From positions 3,496,501 through 3,560,500 of the forward strand of contig NZ_CP035282.1 in NCBI RefSeq assembly GCF_004103715.1: DNA of 64,000 nt, given 5' to 3'. The notes beneath the pieces were generated by a model that made no database searches, was not told the origin of the DNA, and saw only the letters and a program-made list of their open reading frames with translations. The stretch is from Acidilutibacter cellobiosedens. Lineage in GTDB: Bacteria > Bacillota > Clostridia > Tissierellales > Acidilutibacteraceae. Shown here piece after piece: positions 54,883 through 63,237 of the stretch; the first letter of the stretch is position 1; each line of letters starts with the position of its first letter. The translations under genes and the position numbers were made by a program.

Positions 54883-55608
54883 CTAAGCCGAAATACTTGA
54901 TTCTCTCATCCTGTTGCTCTCCCCGGGGAAAAGCAGCAGGTGACAGTGGTGTAAAACTCTATCCAGTATTGCGGCTGTCATATCTTTATCATAAAAAACA
55001 TTTATCCATCTTGAAAATTCAATATTAGTGTTTATAATCAGTGTTCTTTGTTCATAGCATTCGGATATAAGTTCAAACAACAGCCGGGCTCCTGTTACAT
55101 CAAGGGGTACATATCCCCATTCATCACATATAATCAGTTCCGCTTTCATAATCTTTTTCATAAAACTGCTTAAGGTTCCTTCTTTCTTTGCTTCCGACAG
55201 TCTGTTAACTAATGCTGCCGTACGGTAAAAACGGGTTTCCATCCCTTTTTTACAAGCTTCTACTCCTAATGCTATGGATAAGTGAGTTTTCCCTGTACCT
55301 ACATTTCCGTACATTATGATATTTGTTTTGCTTTCACAAAACTTTAACTCCTTTAAATACTCCGGTGTAACACCTGGAGGCAGGCTTATTTCATCAAACT
55401 TGAATCCGTTAAATGTTTTTATACTATAGAATCCTGCCTTGCTTATTAGTTTATCTATTCTTGCTGTTTTTCTGTGTTCTATTTCTTCCTGCAGTAGTTT
55501 AAGTAAAAATTCCTGATGATTTTCCCCTTCCGTTGTCTGTGCCTGTTCTGCCAGGTTTTGACTTAATCTGAGACGTTTACAGCATTCTCTGATTTCTTTA
55601 TCTAACAT
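54883..55608 (-). CDS. istB: IS21 helper ATPase IstB
   Basis: A 241-residue AAA+ ATPase that assists target capture by IstA. Walker A GNVGTGKTHLSIAL near residue 103 and Walker B AELIICDEWGYVP are intact, with the usual IstB helical N-terminus. The start codon overlaps the end of istA by 7 bp. It appears full-length. Confidence 0.93.
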   Translation of the reverse strand: MLDKEIRECCKRLRLSQNLAEQAQTTEGENHQEFLLKLLQEEIEHRKTARIDKLISKAGFYSIKTFNGFKFDEISLPPGVTPEYLKELKFCESKTNIIMYGNVGTGKTHLSIALGVEACKKGMETRFYRTAALVNRLSEAKKEGTLSSFMKKIMKAELIICDEWGYVPLDVTGARLLFELISECYEQRTLIINTNIEFSRWINVFYDKDMTAAILDRVLHHCHLLLFPGESNRMRESSISA

Positions 55609-57128
55609 GTCCTTTTACCCCATTTTTTCAATGCCTTATCATACTTTGATAAATCTGTTTTCGTAGGTTTCAGTCGGGGTATTCTGCTTTCTGTTTTCAT
55701 CGGAGGTAATTCCCTTATCTCACTGCATAAATGCCTGTGCATGCTTATCAGGCTGTCTACATCCACTGCATCATAACATAGTACTTGGGTTACTGTTTGT
55801 GCTGCATTCTCAAAACCATTTTTCTCTGTTAATGAAGCTATTACGGATAGTATCTTCCCTCTCTCGCTTCTTTTACATTTATCCAGGTATTTCTTCATAT
55901 CTTCCGGCATAATGTTATAGATACCACTATATTTTAGTGCCCCAGGACGTTTGGCAAGCTGCCTCAGATAGGGAAGCCACTTCATGCTTTGCTGTTTATG
56001 ATCTCCGTATAATCTTTTGTGCCGAACAATTTCGTTTTGATTTTCATCCATAGGTATCACATATAAAGATGTAATTTTGATTACAACACGGGTATTTGCG
56101 TATTTTGGTGAAACGGAATATTCATGTAATCCATTGTTTAAATAAAATCGCCCATATCCGTTTGTATGTACTATATGATATCCTGCTGTATCAAACTCTG
56201 TTGCAGGCAGCGGTAAAAAATTCTTTTTATCTTCTTCAAACAATTTACTGATAAAATCTGCTTTCCTGTAATGCTCCCTGTTTCCGTCTTCATTACATTT
56301 GACAAGTAATTCCTCGTTATATTTCCTTAATTCCTGAAATCTCGGAATGGGGACTAACATATTTCTCCTGTGGTATCCTACTTTTGATTCAACATTCCCC
56401 TTTTCATGCCCTGCCTCAGGATTACAGAATACAGTATCAAAACCGTAATGTTCCCGAAATCTCATGAATTTTTCAGTCAGGTTACGGCTTCCTTCTTTCA
56501 GTATTTTGGTTACAATCGTCTTCGTATTGTCAAACCATAACCGGGTTGGAACACCTCCTATATATTCGAATATTGCTTTCAATCCTTCCAACAAACATTC
56601 AATATTTTCTCCATAGAATAACTGAAGATATCCCTGATTACTGTATGGGAAAGATACATTCAGATATTTTCCGTCATGAAGTACGCCATTTTCATAAAAC
56701 TGTGCATCCCCGAAATCAACCTGTGCTTCACCCGCAGGGTGCTCCAACGGCAAATATCCTTCTTTTTCGGTATGAAAAATTTCCTTTTTCTTTAATGTTA
56801 CAAAAGCCGCTACTGTCCGGTAAGAACAGTCAAAACCTTCGATTTCTTCTTTCAGTCTGTTATAGACCCTGGTGGCTGTATGACGTTGTTTCTTTTTTGC
56901 TTTCTTATCATTCTCCAGCCATTGGGTAATAATTGACTTGTAAGGATCAAGTTTAGAAAATTCCATATTTGTTTTAACTGCAGGAACAGGCTTGTTCCAA
57001 TCATTTTTATTAATATACTCCCTTATTGTTTTTCTGTCATAACCGGTTTCACGGGATATTTGAGATATATTTTTCCCTTCCTCAAAGTAAAGTTTTCTGA
57101 TATCATATATTTGTGCCATTGTTAGCAT
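55602..57128 (-). CDS. istA: IS21 transposase IstA
   Basis: A 508-residue DDE transposase. An N-terminal helix-turn-helix (ISQISRETGYDRKTIREYI) binds the ends. The rve catalytic core shows Asp in AQVDFGDAQ, Asp in WFDNTKTIV and Glu in KGNVESKV. ATG 57128 has GGAGG at good spacing; ATG 57134 is too close. The reading frame is intact, so the element may be mobile. Confidence 0.92.
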   Translation of the reverse strand: MLTMAQIYDIRKLYFEEGKNISQISRETGYDRKTIREYINKNDWNKPVPAVKTNMEFSKLDPYKSIITQWLENDKKAKKKQRHTATRVYNRLKEEIEGFDCSYRTVAAFVTLKKKEIFHTEKEGYLPLEHPAGEAQVDFGDAQFYENGVLHDGKYLNVSFPYSNQGYLQLFYGENIECLLEGLKAIFEYIGGVPTRLWFDNTKTIVTKILKEGSRNLTEKFMRFREHYGFDTVFCNPEAGHEKGNVESKVGYHRRNMLVPIPRFQELRKYNEELLVKCNEDGNREHYRKADFISKLFEEDKKNFLPLPATEFDTAGYHIVHTNGYGRFYLNNGLHEYSVSPKYANTRVVIKITSLYVIPMDENQNEIVRHKRLYGDHKQQSMKWLPYLRQLAKRPGALKYSGIYNIMPEDMKKYLDKCKRSERGKILSVIASLTEKNGFENAAQTVTQVLCYDAVDVDSLISMHRHLCSEIRELPPMKTESRIPRLKPTKTDLSKYDKALKKWGKRTC

Positions 57129-57398
57129 CTCCATTTCCTCCTTGCAATCTAATCAATTACAAGGATAATATATTGGTCAGATGTCTGCAATGGCATTTGC
57201 AATATTGGGGAAATTACCTCTGCAAAAGTGGGGAATTCTACTTTGCAATATTGGGTAATTTTATTTTACAGCAAACAAAAATTTTACTGCTCTTAAAATA
57301 TATAAACGTAATGACAATATTTTCAGCTATTTAATCTTGCTCAAAACATATAAAACATGATATAAATAGAATAACTTATTATAAATGGAGGCAATTAG

Positions 57399-57698
57399 AT
57401 GGATATTATAAGTAAATTCAACAATCAGGAATTAATATTTATATGGTATCTTTTAATAATAAACATAATCTCATTTTTTACATTCGGAATTGATAAATCA
57501 AAATCAGAAAAAGACAAATGGAGAATAAAAGAATCTACCATGATAATTTTATCCGTTTTTGGGGGTTCCTCCGGAGGCATTATAGGAATGATAATATTTA
57601 AGCATAAGACAAACAAAAAGAAATTTTATATAGGTATCCCTATTATATTTTTAATCAACAAAATCGTGGAATTATTTATATTCGGATGTATAAAATAA
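57399..57698 (+). CDS. DUF1294 membrane protein
   Basis: A 99-residue integral membrane protein of the DUF1294 family. Characteristic stretches are SFFTFGIDKSKSE, WRIKESTMI, GGSSGGIIGMIIFKHKTNK and a C-terminal hydrophobic helix, with about three helices in all. Function unknown. It lies just outside the IS21 right end, and ends on the terminator shared with ybaK. Confidence 0.85.
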   Translation: MDIISKFNNQELIFIWYLLIINIISFFTFGIDKSKSEKDKWRIKESTMIILSVFGGSSGGIIGMIIFKHKTNKKKFYIGIPIIFLINKIVELFIFGCIK

Positions 57699-57725
57699 AT
57701 GAAGGGGTTTTTCAACCTCTTCATT
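57698..57725 (-). terminator. Terminator between DUF1294 and ybaK
   Basis: AATGAAGGGGTT and AACCTCTTCATT pair with one wobble around a 4-nt loop, overlapping the ybaK stop. The T-rich tail lies on the minus-strand side. Confidence 0.72.
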
Positions 57726-58197
57726 CAATTACATCATCCAATGCTGCTTTCGTAACTTTTTTCAAGTCTTCCACTTTCAGCTCGATTTGAACCCCTATTT
57801 TTCCTCCGCTGACTAAAATATTTTCTAAACTTTCTGCGGTGGAATTTATAAAGGTAGGATAAAGTTTTTTCATTCCAATAGGAGAACAACCGCCTCTAAT
57901 ATATCCTGTATACTTTTTAATGTCTTTAACGTGAATCATATCTATCTTTTTTTCACCACATACTTTCGCTGCTTTTTTTAGATCCAATTCTTTTTCTACG
58001 GGAATTACAAATATAAATATATTGTTATCCCTTCCCTTGGTGACTAAAGTTTTATAAACCAATGAAGGATCTTTATTTGACTTCTTGGCAACTGACAGTC
58101 CGTCAATCTTTCCATCTTTCGTTTCATAAGTAATAACATTATACAAAATATCGTTGGAATCAAGAATTCGCATGGCATTTGTTTTTATGTTGGACAT
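57721..58197 (-). CDS. ybaK: Cys-tRNA(Pro)/Cys-tRNA deacylase YbaK/EbsC family
   Basis: A 158-residue editing enzyme that hydrolyses misacylated Cys-tRNA(Pro). Landmarks are LVYKTLVTKG with the conserved Lys, IFVIPVEKELDLKKAA, YTGYIRGGCSPIGMKK and GGKIGVQIEL. Length is typical. It starts 26 bp after topB on the same strand and may share its transcript. Confidence 0.92.
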   Translation of the reverse strand: MSNIKTNAMRILDSNDILYNVITYETKDGKIDGLSVAKKSNKDPSLVYKTLVTKGRDNNIFIFVIPVEKELDLKKAAKVCGEKKIDMIHVKDIKKYTGYIRGGCSPIGMKKLYPTFINSTAESLENILVSGGKIGVQIELKVEDLKKVTKAALDDVIE

Positions 58198-58222
58198 ATT
58201 TTCACCTACTCCTGAAATGTCT

Positions 58223-60412
58223 CTATTTTAGTTTTAACCCCTTTAGAGCATCTGCCAGTTCAGTATTAATAGGTTCTTTTTTACTATTTTTCTGTTCTCT
58301 TAAATAATTGGCTACTTCTTTTTTGGAAACTGTATTCTTCTCATTTTTTCTTCTATTATCAAAAGCAGAAAGTTTCTCTCTGTATCCACAGCCGCATACA
58401 AATATTTGATTGTCTCCTTCTCCCTGTAGTTCCATTTTCTTATGACAGTTAGGACATCTCGCATTTGTTATTCTTGAAACATTTTTTCTGTATCCGCAAT
58501 CTCTGTCCTGGCAAATAAGCATCCTTCCCTTTTTCCCCTTTACTTCCAACATGAATTTTCCGCACTGGGGACATTTAATGCGAGTCATATTATCATGTTT
58601 AAATGTTTCGCTGCTGTTTTTTATATCACTAACGATTGATTTGGAATAATCTTTCATTTCTTTTACAAAACTATTGTCATCTATTTTCCCTTTAGAGATT
58701 GCCTCCAATTTTTGTTCCCACTGGGCTGTTAGCGCAGGGGATTTTAAATCATCCGGAACTAATCCTAAAAGTTGTTTTCCCTTTGAAGTAATGAAAATTT
58801 CTTTACCCTTTTTTTCTATAAGAAAGGTATTAAATAATTTTTCAATAATATCCGCTCTTGTAGCTACTGTCCCGATACCTCCCGTTTCTCCTATTATTTT
58901 AATTAAATCCTTACTTTCCCCTGCCATATATTTGGCCGGATTTTCCATAGCAGAAAGTAAAGTCCCTTCATTAAAAGGTGACGGAGGTTTAGTCTGCCCT
59001 TTAGTTTGTACGATAGAAGATATTTTTAATACATCTCCTTTATTAATCCGAGGAAGGATCTGCTGAGGAATATCTTCATTGGAATCATCTTCTTCATAAT
59101 TATTAGAATAGACTTCTTTCCATCCTTGAGCTATAACCCTTTTACCCTTAGCTATAAAATTCTCTTCCCCTATTTTTGCTCTAATTGTAGTTTGCTCATA
59201 TTCAAAGGGAGGATACAGTACCGATAAAAATCTTTTGACTACCAAATCATATATTTTCTTTTCTTTTTCATTTAACTCACTTAAGATTACCTTCTGTTCT
59301 GTGGGGATTATAGCATGATGATCTGAAACTTTACTGTTATCCACAAAGTTCTTATTGGGGTTAATGGGATTTTTTAAGGCTTTCGCTGCCGATTGTTTAT
59401 ATATTCCTACCCCGCAAGCCTCTATTCTCTCCTTTAAAGTATCAACTATGTCCGTAGTAATATACTTAGAATCCGTTCTGGGATAGGTAAGTATTTTATG
59501 ATTTTCATAAAGCCTCTGCATTATCCCCAAGGTCTCTTTTGCAGAATATCCGAAAATCCTGTTTGCATCTCTTTGTAATTCCGTCAAATCATATAATTTA
59601 GGAGAAAAAGACTTTTTATTTGCCTTTTCTACATCTGCAACTATTCCATCTTTTCCTCTAATATTTGATATTATTTCATCACATCTCTTTTTATCAAATA
59701 TCCTCATATCCTTCGTTTTACTATCCTGCCATATTAATTTTATATTCTTTGCTAAAGCTGCAATCCCATAAAAATCTTGTGATTTAAATTTTTTTATTTC
59801 TTCCTCTCTCTTTGCTACCATAGCCAAAGTAGGAGTCTGAACTCTCCCGCAAGAAAGTTGGGCGTTGTATTTACATGTTAAGGCACGAGTTGCGTTGATG
59901 CCTACAATCCAGTCAGATTCAGCTCTTGCAACAGCCGCTCTATAAAGATTTTCATATTCCCTTCCGTCTCTGAGTTTATCAAACCCTTCTTTTATTGCTT
60001 TGTCCGTAACGGAAGAAATCCAAAGTCTTTTTAGGGGTTTATGACTATGAACCTTTTCTATAATCCATCTTGCCACAAGTTCTCCTTCCCTTCCCGCATC
60101 TGTGGCAATTATAATTTGAGAAACATCTTTTCTGTTCATCTGTTCCTTTACAATATGAAATTGCTTACTGCTCTGTTTGATAACTACTAATTTCATCTGA
60201 GAAGGGAGTATCGGAAGGTCATCGATTCTCCACGTCTTATATCTTTCTTCATATTGTTCCGGATCGGCCAAAGTAACTAAATGTCCCAAAGCCCAAGTTA
60301 CAATATATTTATTTCCTTCCAAATATCCGTTCCCTTTCCTGTTACATTTTAAGACTCTTCCAATATCTCTCCCCACCGACGGTTTTTCAGCTAAAACCAA
60401 AATTTTATCCAT
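58223..60412 (-). CDS. topB: DNA topoisomerase III
   Basis: A 729-residue type IA topoisomerase that decatenates and relaxes negatively supercoiled DNA. The TOPRIM domain opens VLAEKPSVGRDI and contains IIATDAGREGELVARWI. The catalytic Tyr is in ILTYPRTDSKYI near residue 312. Two C-terminal zinc ribbons are visible (CPQCGKFMLEV...CQDRDCGY and CPNCHKKMEL...CGCGY). The chromosomal or element-borne status is not clear; nearby tRNA and IS elements make this an insertion-prone region. Confidence 0.95.
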   Translation of the reverse strand: MDKILVLAEKPSVGRDIGRVLKCNRKGNGYLEGNKYIVTWALGHLVTLADPEQYEERYKTWRIDDLPILPSQMKLVVIKQSSKQFHIVKEQMNRKDVSQIIIATDAGREGELVARWIIEKVHSHKPLKRLWISSVTDKAIKEGFDKLRDGREYENLYRAAVARAESDWIVGINATRALTCKYNAQLSCGRVQTPTLAMVAKREEEIKKFKSQDFYGIAALAKNIKLIWQDSKTKDMRIFDKKRCDEIISNIRGKDGIVADVEKANKKSFSPKLYDLTELQRDANRIFGYSAKETLGIMQRLYENHKILTYPRTDSKYITTDIVDTLKERIEACGVGIYKQSAAKALKNPINPNKNFVDNSKVSDHHAIIPTEQKVILSELNEKEKKIYDLVVKRFLSVLYPPFEYEQTTIRAKIGEENFIAKGKRVIAQGWKEVYSNNYEEDDSNEDIPQQILPRINKGDVLKISSIVQTKGQTKPPSPFNEGTLLSAMENPAKYMAGESKDLIKIIGETGGIGTVATRADIIEKLFNTFLIEKKGKEIFITSKGKQLLGLVPDDLKSPALTAQWEQKLEAISKGKIDDNSFVKEMKDYSKSIVSDIKNSSETFKHDNMTRIKCPQCGKFMLEVKGKKGRMLICQDRDCGYRKNVSRITNARCPNCHKKMELQGEGDNQIFVCGCGYREKLSAFDNRRKNEKNTVSKKEVANYLREQKNSKKEPINTELADALKGLKLK

Positions 60413-60437
60413 AAAAACATTCCTCTCATATTAAATA

Positions 60438-60468
60438 AAAACATCCTGATATCACTATAGGATGTTTT
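60438..60468 (-). terminator. Hairpin just upstream of topB (terminator or attenuator)
   Basis: AAAACATCCT and AGGATGTTTT are perfect 10-bp complements with an 11-nt loop. The minus-strand reading ends in a T-rich tail only 25 bp before the topB start, so the hairpin could attenuate topB or stop upstream transcription. Confidence 0.6.
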
Positions 60469-60580
60469 CTTATTATCTTTTATTTTAAATAAATTATATC
60501 TCTATAATAAAGAAAAATCAAATTACAGAGTTTTCTTTATTATTTCCGGTGTAAAAGTAATTTTATTCGAAATATATTCC

Positions 60581-60609
60581 TTGAAATTTATTGTCTTCTG
60601 CATTATAAT
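60581..60609 (+). promoter_or_regulatory. Promoter of the tRNA pair
   Basis: TTGAAA (60581-60586), 17-bp spacer, TATAAT (60604-60609), 20 bp upstream of the first tRNA. Confidence 0.75.
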
Positions 60610-60629
60610 TAATGTAAGGTAGTAAAAAT

Positions 60630-60703
60630 GGGGAATTAGCTCAGCTGGTCAGAGTGCTACGCTCACATCGTAGAGGTCGTTGGTTCGAGCCCAATATTCC
60701 CCA
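60630..60703 (+). tRNA. tRNA-Val (anticodon CAC)
   Basis: The cloverleaf folds fully: acceptor GGGGAAT with ATTCCCC, D-stem GCTC/GAGT, anticodon stem CTACG/CGTAG with loop CTCACAT, and T-stem GTTGG/CCAAT around TTCGAGC. The anticodon CAC reads GUG. CCA is not encoded. Confidence 0.95.
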
Positions 60704-60715
60704 CTCTTTTATTTT

Positions 60716-60788
60716 GGGGGTATAGCGCAGTTGGGAGCGCGTCTGCTTCGCATGTAGAAGGCCAGGGGTTCGAATCCCCTTATCTCCA
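60716..60788 (+). tRNA. tRNA-Ala (anticodon CGC)
   Basis: Acceptor GGGGGTA pairs with TATCTCC and includes the G3-U70 pair that identifies tRNA-Ala. The D-stem is GCGC/GCGC, the anticodon stem TCTGC/GTAGA with loop TTCGCAT, and the T-loop TTCGAAT. The anticodon CGC reads GCG only. CCA is not encoded. It is 12 bp after tRNA-Val. Confidence 0.94.
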
Positions 60789-60797
60789 CTAAGTTAT

Positions 60798-60846
60798 AAG
60801 CTACATTTTTGTTGGTAATAAACCAATGAGGATGTAGCTTTTTAAT
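60798..60846 (+). terminator. Terminator of the tRNA pair
   Basis: AAGCTACAT (60798-60806) and ATGTAGCTT (60832-60840) form a stem followed by TTTT. Confidence 0.82.
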
Positions 60847-60985
60847 ATAATTTTAAATTCATTCTTGTGTTTGGTTTATATATTACGTACAAAAACAAAC
60901 CTATTTTTAATGTTAGTCAAAAATGGGATTGTTAGTGTAAAATTACAGTAGGGAAATAGAATATATTTCCATATATAGTTGAAAA

Positions 60986-61049
60986 GAAGATATCATCCTA
61001 TTAAAATATAAGTTGAAACACCAATAAATTAAGAAAGGATGATATCTTC
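60986..61049 (+). promoter_or_regulatory. Inverted repeat covering the ISLre2 transposase ribosome binding site
   Basis: GAAGATATCATCC (60986-60998) and GGATGATATCTTC (61037-61049) are perfect 13-bp complements, ending 1 bp before ATG 61051. The right arm includes the GG of the AAAGG ribosome binding site. In the transcript this hairpin would hide the site and limit transposase synthesis. Confidence 0.7.
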
Positions 61050-61050
61050 T

Positions 61051-62478
61051 ATGTATAATAGTATACAACATTTTAATGAGTTTGGAGTAAAAAAAATTGA
61101 AAATGAGATAAAAAATTTCATGGAAGGGAATAAAAATATTGTTGGTTTAATACTTGCCTTACAAAAAATTTTATTTGAGCTTGGAAGAGATATTATAACA
61201 GAAGTATTGGAGAATATGGATGAATATCTACGTAACAGCGGAGTTAGAAAGAAAAAATGGGAAATAGTAAGAAAAGATAAAAATAGGATTTTAACAAGTT
61301 TTGGTATTGTAACATATGAAAGAACGTATTTTAAACCCAAAATGGGAGGAAAAAGGCATCATCTTGTTGATGATATGGTTGGAATAAAACCGCATGAAAA
61401 AATGAGTGAGGATGTAATAATAAATGCAGTCGATGAGGCAGCGGAAAGCAGCTATAGAAAAGCGGGAGAAAAAGCATCATATATGAATGAAATAAGTAAA
61501 CAGGCCGTGATGGATAAAATACACAACCTTGATTTTACAACAACAGAAACTAAAAAATACAAGAAGAAGGATATAAAAACATTATATATAGAAGCGGATG
61601 AAGATCATGTGCATCTACAGCAAAAAGGAATTAACAAAAGCAAGTATAATATAGCAATGCCAAAGATCGTTTATGTACATGAAGGAATAGATGCAGAAAA
61701 AAGCAGTAAAAGCAGAAAGAGGTTAAAGAATGTAAAATATTTTGGAGGGATGTATGAAAATACGGAAAAATTATGGCTTGAAGCAGCAGATTATATAGAC
61801 AAACAATACAACATGAATTATGTAGAGAAAATATATATATCGGGAGATGGAGCATCCTGGATACGCCAAGGAGTAAAGTGGATTGAAAAGAGTAAATTTG
61901 TGCTTGACGGATATCATCTGAAAAAGTGTATAATAACAGCAACCGCGCATCTAAATAATGAAATAATAAGACAGGAATTGAAAGATGCGGTTGACTGGCC
62001 GGACAGAGAAGAAGTAAAAAAAGTATTTAAAGAGATATTGAGCCTTACAGAAAATAAAACAAAGAAGGGAGCAGTAAAAAGAGCAGAACAATATATATTA
62101 AACAATTGGGACGGAATAGAGATAAGAGCAGAAGAAGGGATAGGAATAATAGGATGTAGTACGGAAGGACACGTAAGCCATATATTTTCAAGCCGTTTGA
62201 GCAGCAGACCAAAAGGATGGTCAAAAATAGGAGTCGGTAAAATGTCGAAGTTATTAATTTACAAAGGGAACGGAGGGAAAGTATATGATTTAGTAATGGC
62301 GCAAAAGATGAAAAGGGAAAAAGAAGAGAAAGAACAGATACAAGATGAATTAATAAAAGAAGCAAGAAGTATTGCGAACAGGTATAATGATACTTGGGAC
62401 ATTAGGCCGACAGCAATAGTGAGAGGAGAAAAGACAGGATTATATAACGAAATAAGAGCAATAATGGGTAGAATTTAA
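61051..62478 (+). CDS. ISLre2-family transposase (UPF0236)
   Basis: A 475-residue transposase of the UPF0236/ISLre2 family. Recognisable parts are FGIVTYERTYFKPK, HEKMSEDVIINAVDEAAESSYRKA (residue region about 115-140), TLYIEADEDHVHLQ with acidic residues, YISGDGASWIRQG, FVLDGYHLKKCI and EGIGIIGCSTEGHVSHIFSSR. The DEDHVH, DGASW and Glu of the later segment are plausible catalytic acids. ATG 61051 is taken as start; ATG 61039 is closer to the AAAGG but sits in the hairpin arm. No lesions are seen. Confidence 0.92.
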   Translation: MYNSIQHFNEFGVKKIENEIKNFMEGNKNIVGLILALQKILFELGRDIITEVLENMDEYLRNSGVRKKKWEIVRKDKNRILTSFGIVTYERTYFKPKMGGKRHHLVDDMVGIKPHEKMSEDVIINAVDEAAESSYRKAGEKASYMNEISKQAVMDKIHNLDFTTTETKKYKKKDIKTLYIEADEDHVHLQQKGINKSKYNIAMPKIVYVHEGIDAEKSSKSRKRLKNVKYFGGMYENTEKLWLEAADYIDKQYNMNYVEKIYISGDGASWIRQGVKWIEKSKFVLDGYHLKKCIITATAHLNNEIIRQELKDAVDWPDREEVKKVFKEILSLTENKTKKGAVKRAEQYILNNWDGIEIRAEEGIGIIGCSTEGHVSHIFSSRLSSRPKGWSKIGVGKMSKLLIYKGNGGKVYDLVMAQKMKREKEEKEQIQDELIKEARSIANRYNDTWDIRPTAIVRGEKTGLYNEIRAIMGRI

Positions 62479-62579
62479 GTAAAGTAAAATAAGAGGTAAG
62501 AATAGTTGTAGCAAAAAATAAAAGTTATATAATAGAGTTATAAAGTTAGCATATTAGTTAGAAAACCATAGAGATAAAA

Positions 62580-62714
62580 GATTTGGCGTAGCGGGCCATT
62601 GATATGGAGTAGCCTGCATGGTAACCTGTAAAGGAGGGTGGTACGTTTATCTATGGGTTACCCCCTTTATGTACACAAACCATGCAGGCAGAGGCTCCAT
62701 GTCAATAGCAAATC
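62580..62714 (+). ncRNA. Candidate structured non-coding RNA in the ISLre2 right end
   Basis: Nested helices can be drawn: GATTTG/CAAATC (62580-62585 with 62709-62714), ATTGATATGGAG/CTCCATGTCAAT (62598-62609 with 62695-62706, one G-U), and CCTGCATGGT/ACCATGCAGG (62613-62622 with 62679-62688). Inside these, TAAAGG-GGG pairs with CCCCCTTTA (62629-62638 with 62661-62669). A short ORF through it is not gene-like. The region lies inside the element between the transposase stop and right repeat. Function unknown. Confidence 0.5.
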
Positions 62715-62955
62715 GGCAACGAAGTAATAAAAAATTTTATACCAAAAGAAATAAAAGGAGAACTTATTTTACAAACATAGGGAATAATTGTATAAAACAA
62801 TTTATTTTTTAAAATATGGATGATATCTATATATTTTTTCCCTACAGTAACTTGACTCTATCAATGGGATTGCTTTTGATTGCCAAAAATTTTTAAATGA
62901 TATATAATAAATTTATAGGTAAGACTTAAAAATTAAAGAGAAATAGGAGGGAAAA

Positions 62956-63222
62956 ATGCCGACAATAAGTATGTTTTATGGAATTATAGTTAGAATGTAT
63001 AGAGAGCTTGGAGGAAGACACCATGTACCTCATATACATGTTTTGTACTGTGAAAATGAAGCAATATTTGATTTTGACGGAAACATAATTGACGGCAATA
63101 TCCCAAGAAAACAGCAACAATTAACCATTGCCTGGATATTAATACATCAGGAAGAATTGAAAGCTAACTGGCAGCTTTTATTAAATGGTGAAGAATTTTT
63201 TAAGATTGAACCCCTAAGATAG
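62956..63222 (+). CDS. DUF4160 domain protein
   Basis: An 88-residue protein of the DUF4160 family. The signature appears as PTISMFYGIIVRMYRE, HHVPHIHVLY and IIDGNIPRKQQQLTIAWI. GGAGGG precedes the ATG. It is followed 15 bp later by a DUF2442 gene, the usual partner. The pair often sits in accessory DNA, and a toxin-antitoxin-like role has been suspected, but function is not established. Confidence 0.87.
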   Translation: MPTISMFYGIIVRMYRELGGRHHVPHIHVLYCENEAIFDFDGNIIDGNIPRKQQQLTIAWILIHQEELKANWQLLLNGEEFFKIEPLR

Positions 63223-63237
63223 AAATGGAGGCGCGCT

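Larger units (their letters stand above)
54781..57270 (-). mobile_element. IS21-family insertion sequence
   Basis: Carries istA and istB on the minus strand. The ends align over about 29 bp when one is inverted: the left begins TGCAAGAGGAAATTCC, the inverted right begins TGTAAAATAAAATTACCC, and both continue to TTGCAAA. The right end holds three TGCAA-type repeats, as expected for IS21. Outside the ends a further AAAATTTTTGTTT also occurs inverted on both sides, so the true boundary could be 54766-57285. No clear target duplication is seen. Confidence 0.82.
60932..62862 (+). mobile_element. ISLre2-family element with 10-bp target duplication
   Basis: A UPF0236 transposase gene lies between imperfect 24-bp terminal inverted repeats (left TAGTGTAAAATTACAGTAGG, right inverted TAGAGTCAAGTTACTGTAGG; 20 of 24 positions agree). 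AATGGGATTG flanks both sides (60922-60931 and 62863-62872) as a target duplication. Besides the transposase, the element carries about 340 bp of non-coding DNA at its right end, with a highly structured segment at 62580-62714. It inserted just after the tRNA terminator. Intact ends and frame suggest recent activity. Confidence 0.85.

Noticed and set aside
54766-57285. Target duplication of the IS21 element
   Set aside because: The flanking AAAATTTTTGTTT copies are inverted, not direct, so they extend the ends rather than form a duplication.
62618-62812. 64-codon frame across the ISLre2 tail
   Set aside because: It spans the strongly paired segment, has no ribosome binding site at a suitable distance and shows no family character; the pairing is better explained as RNA structure.
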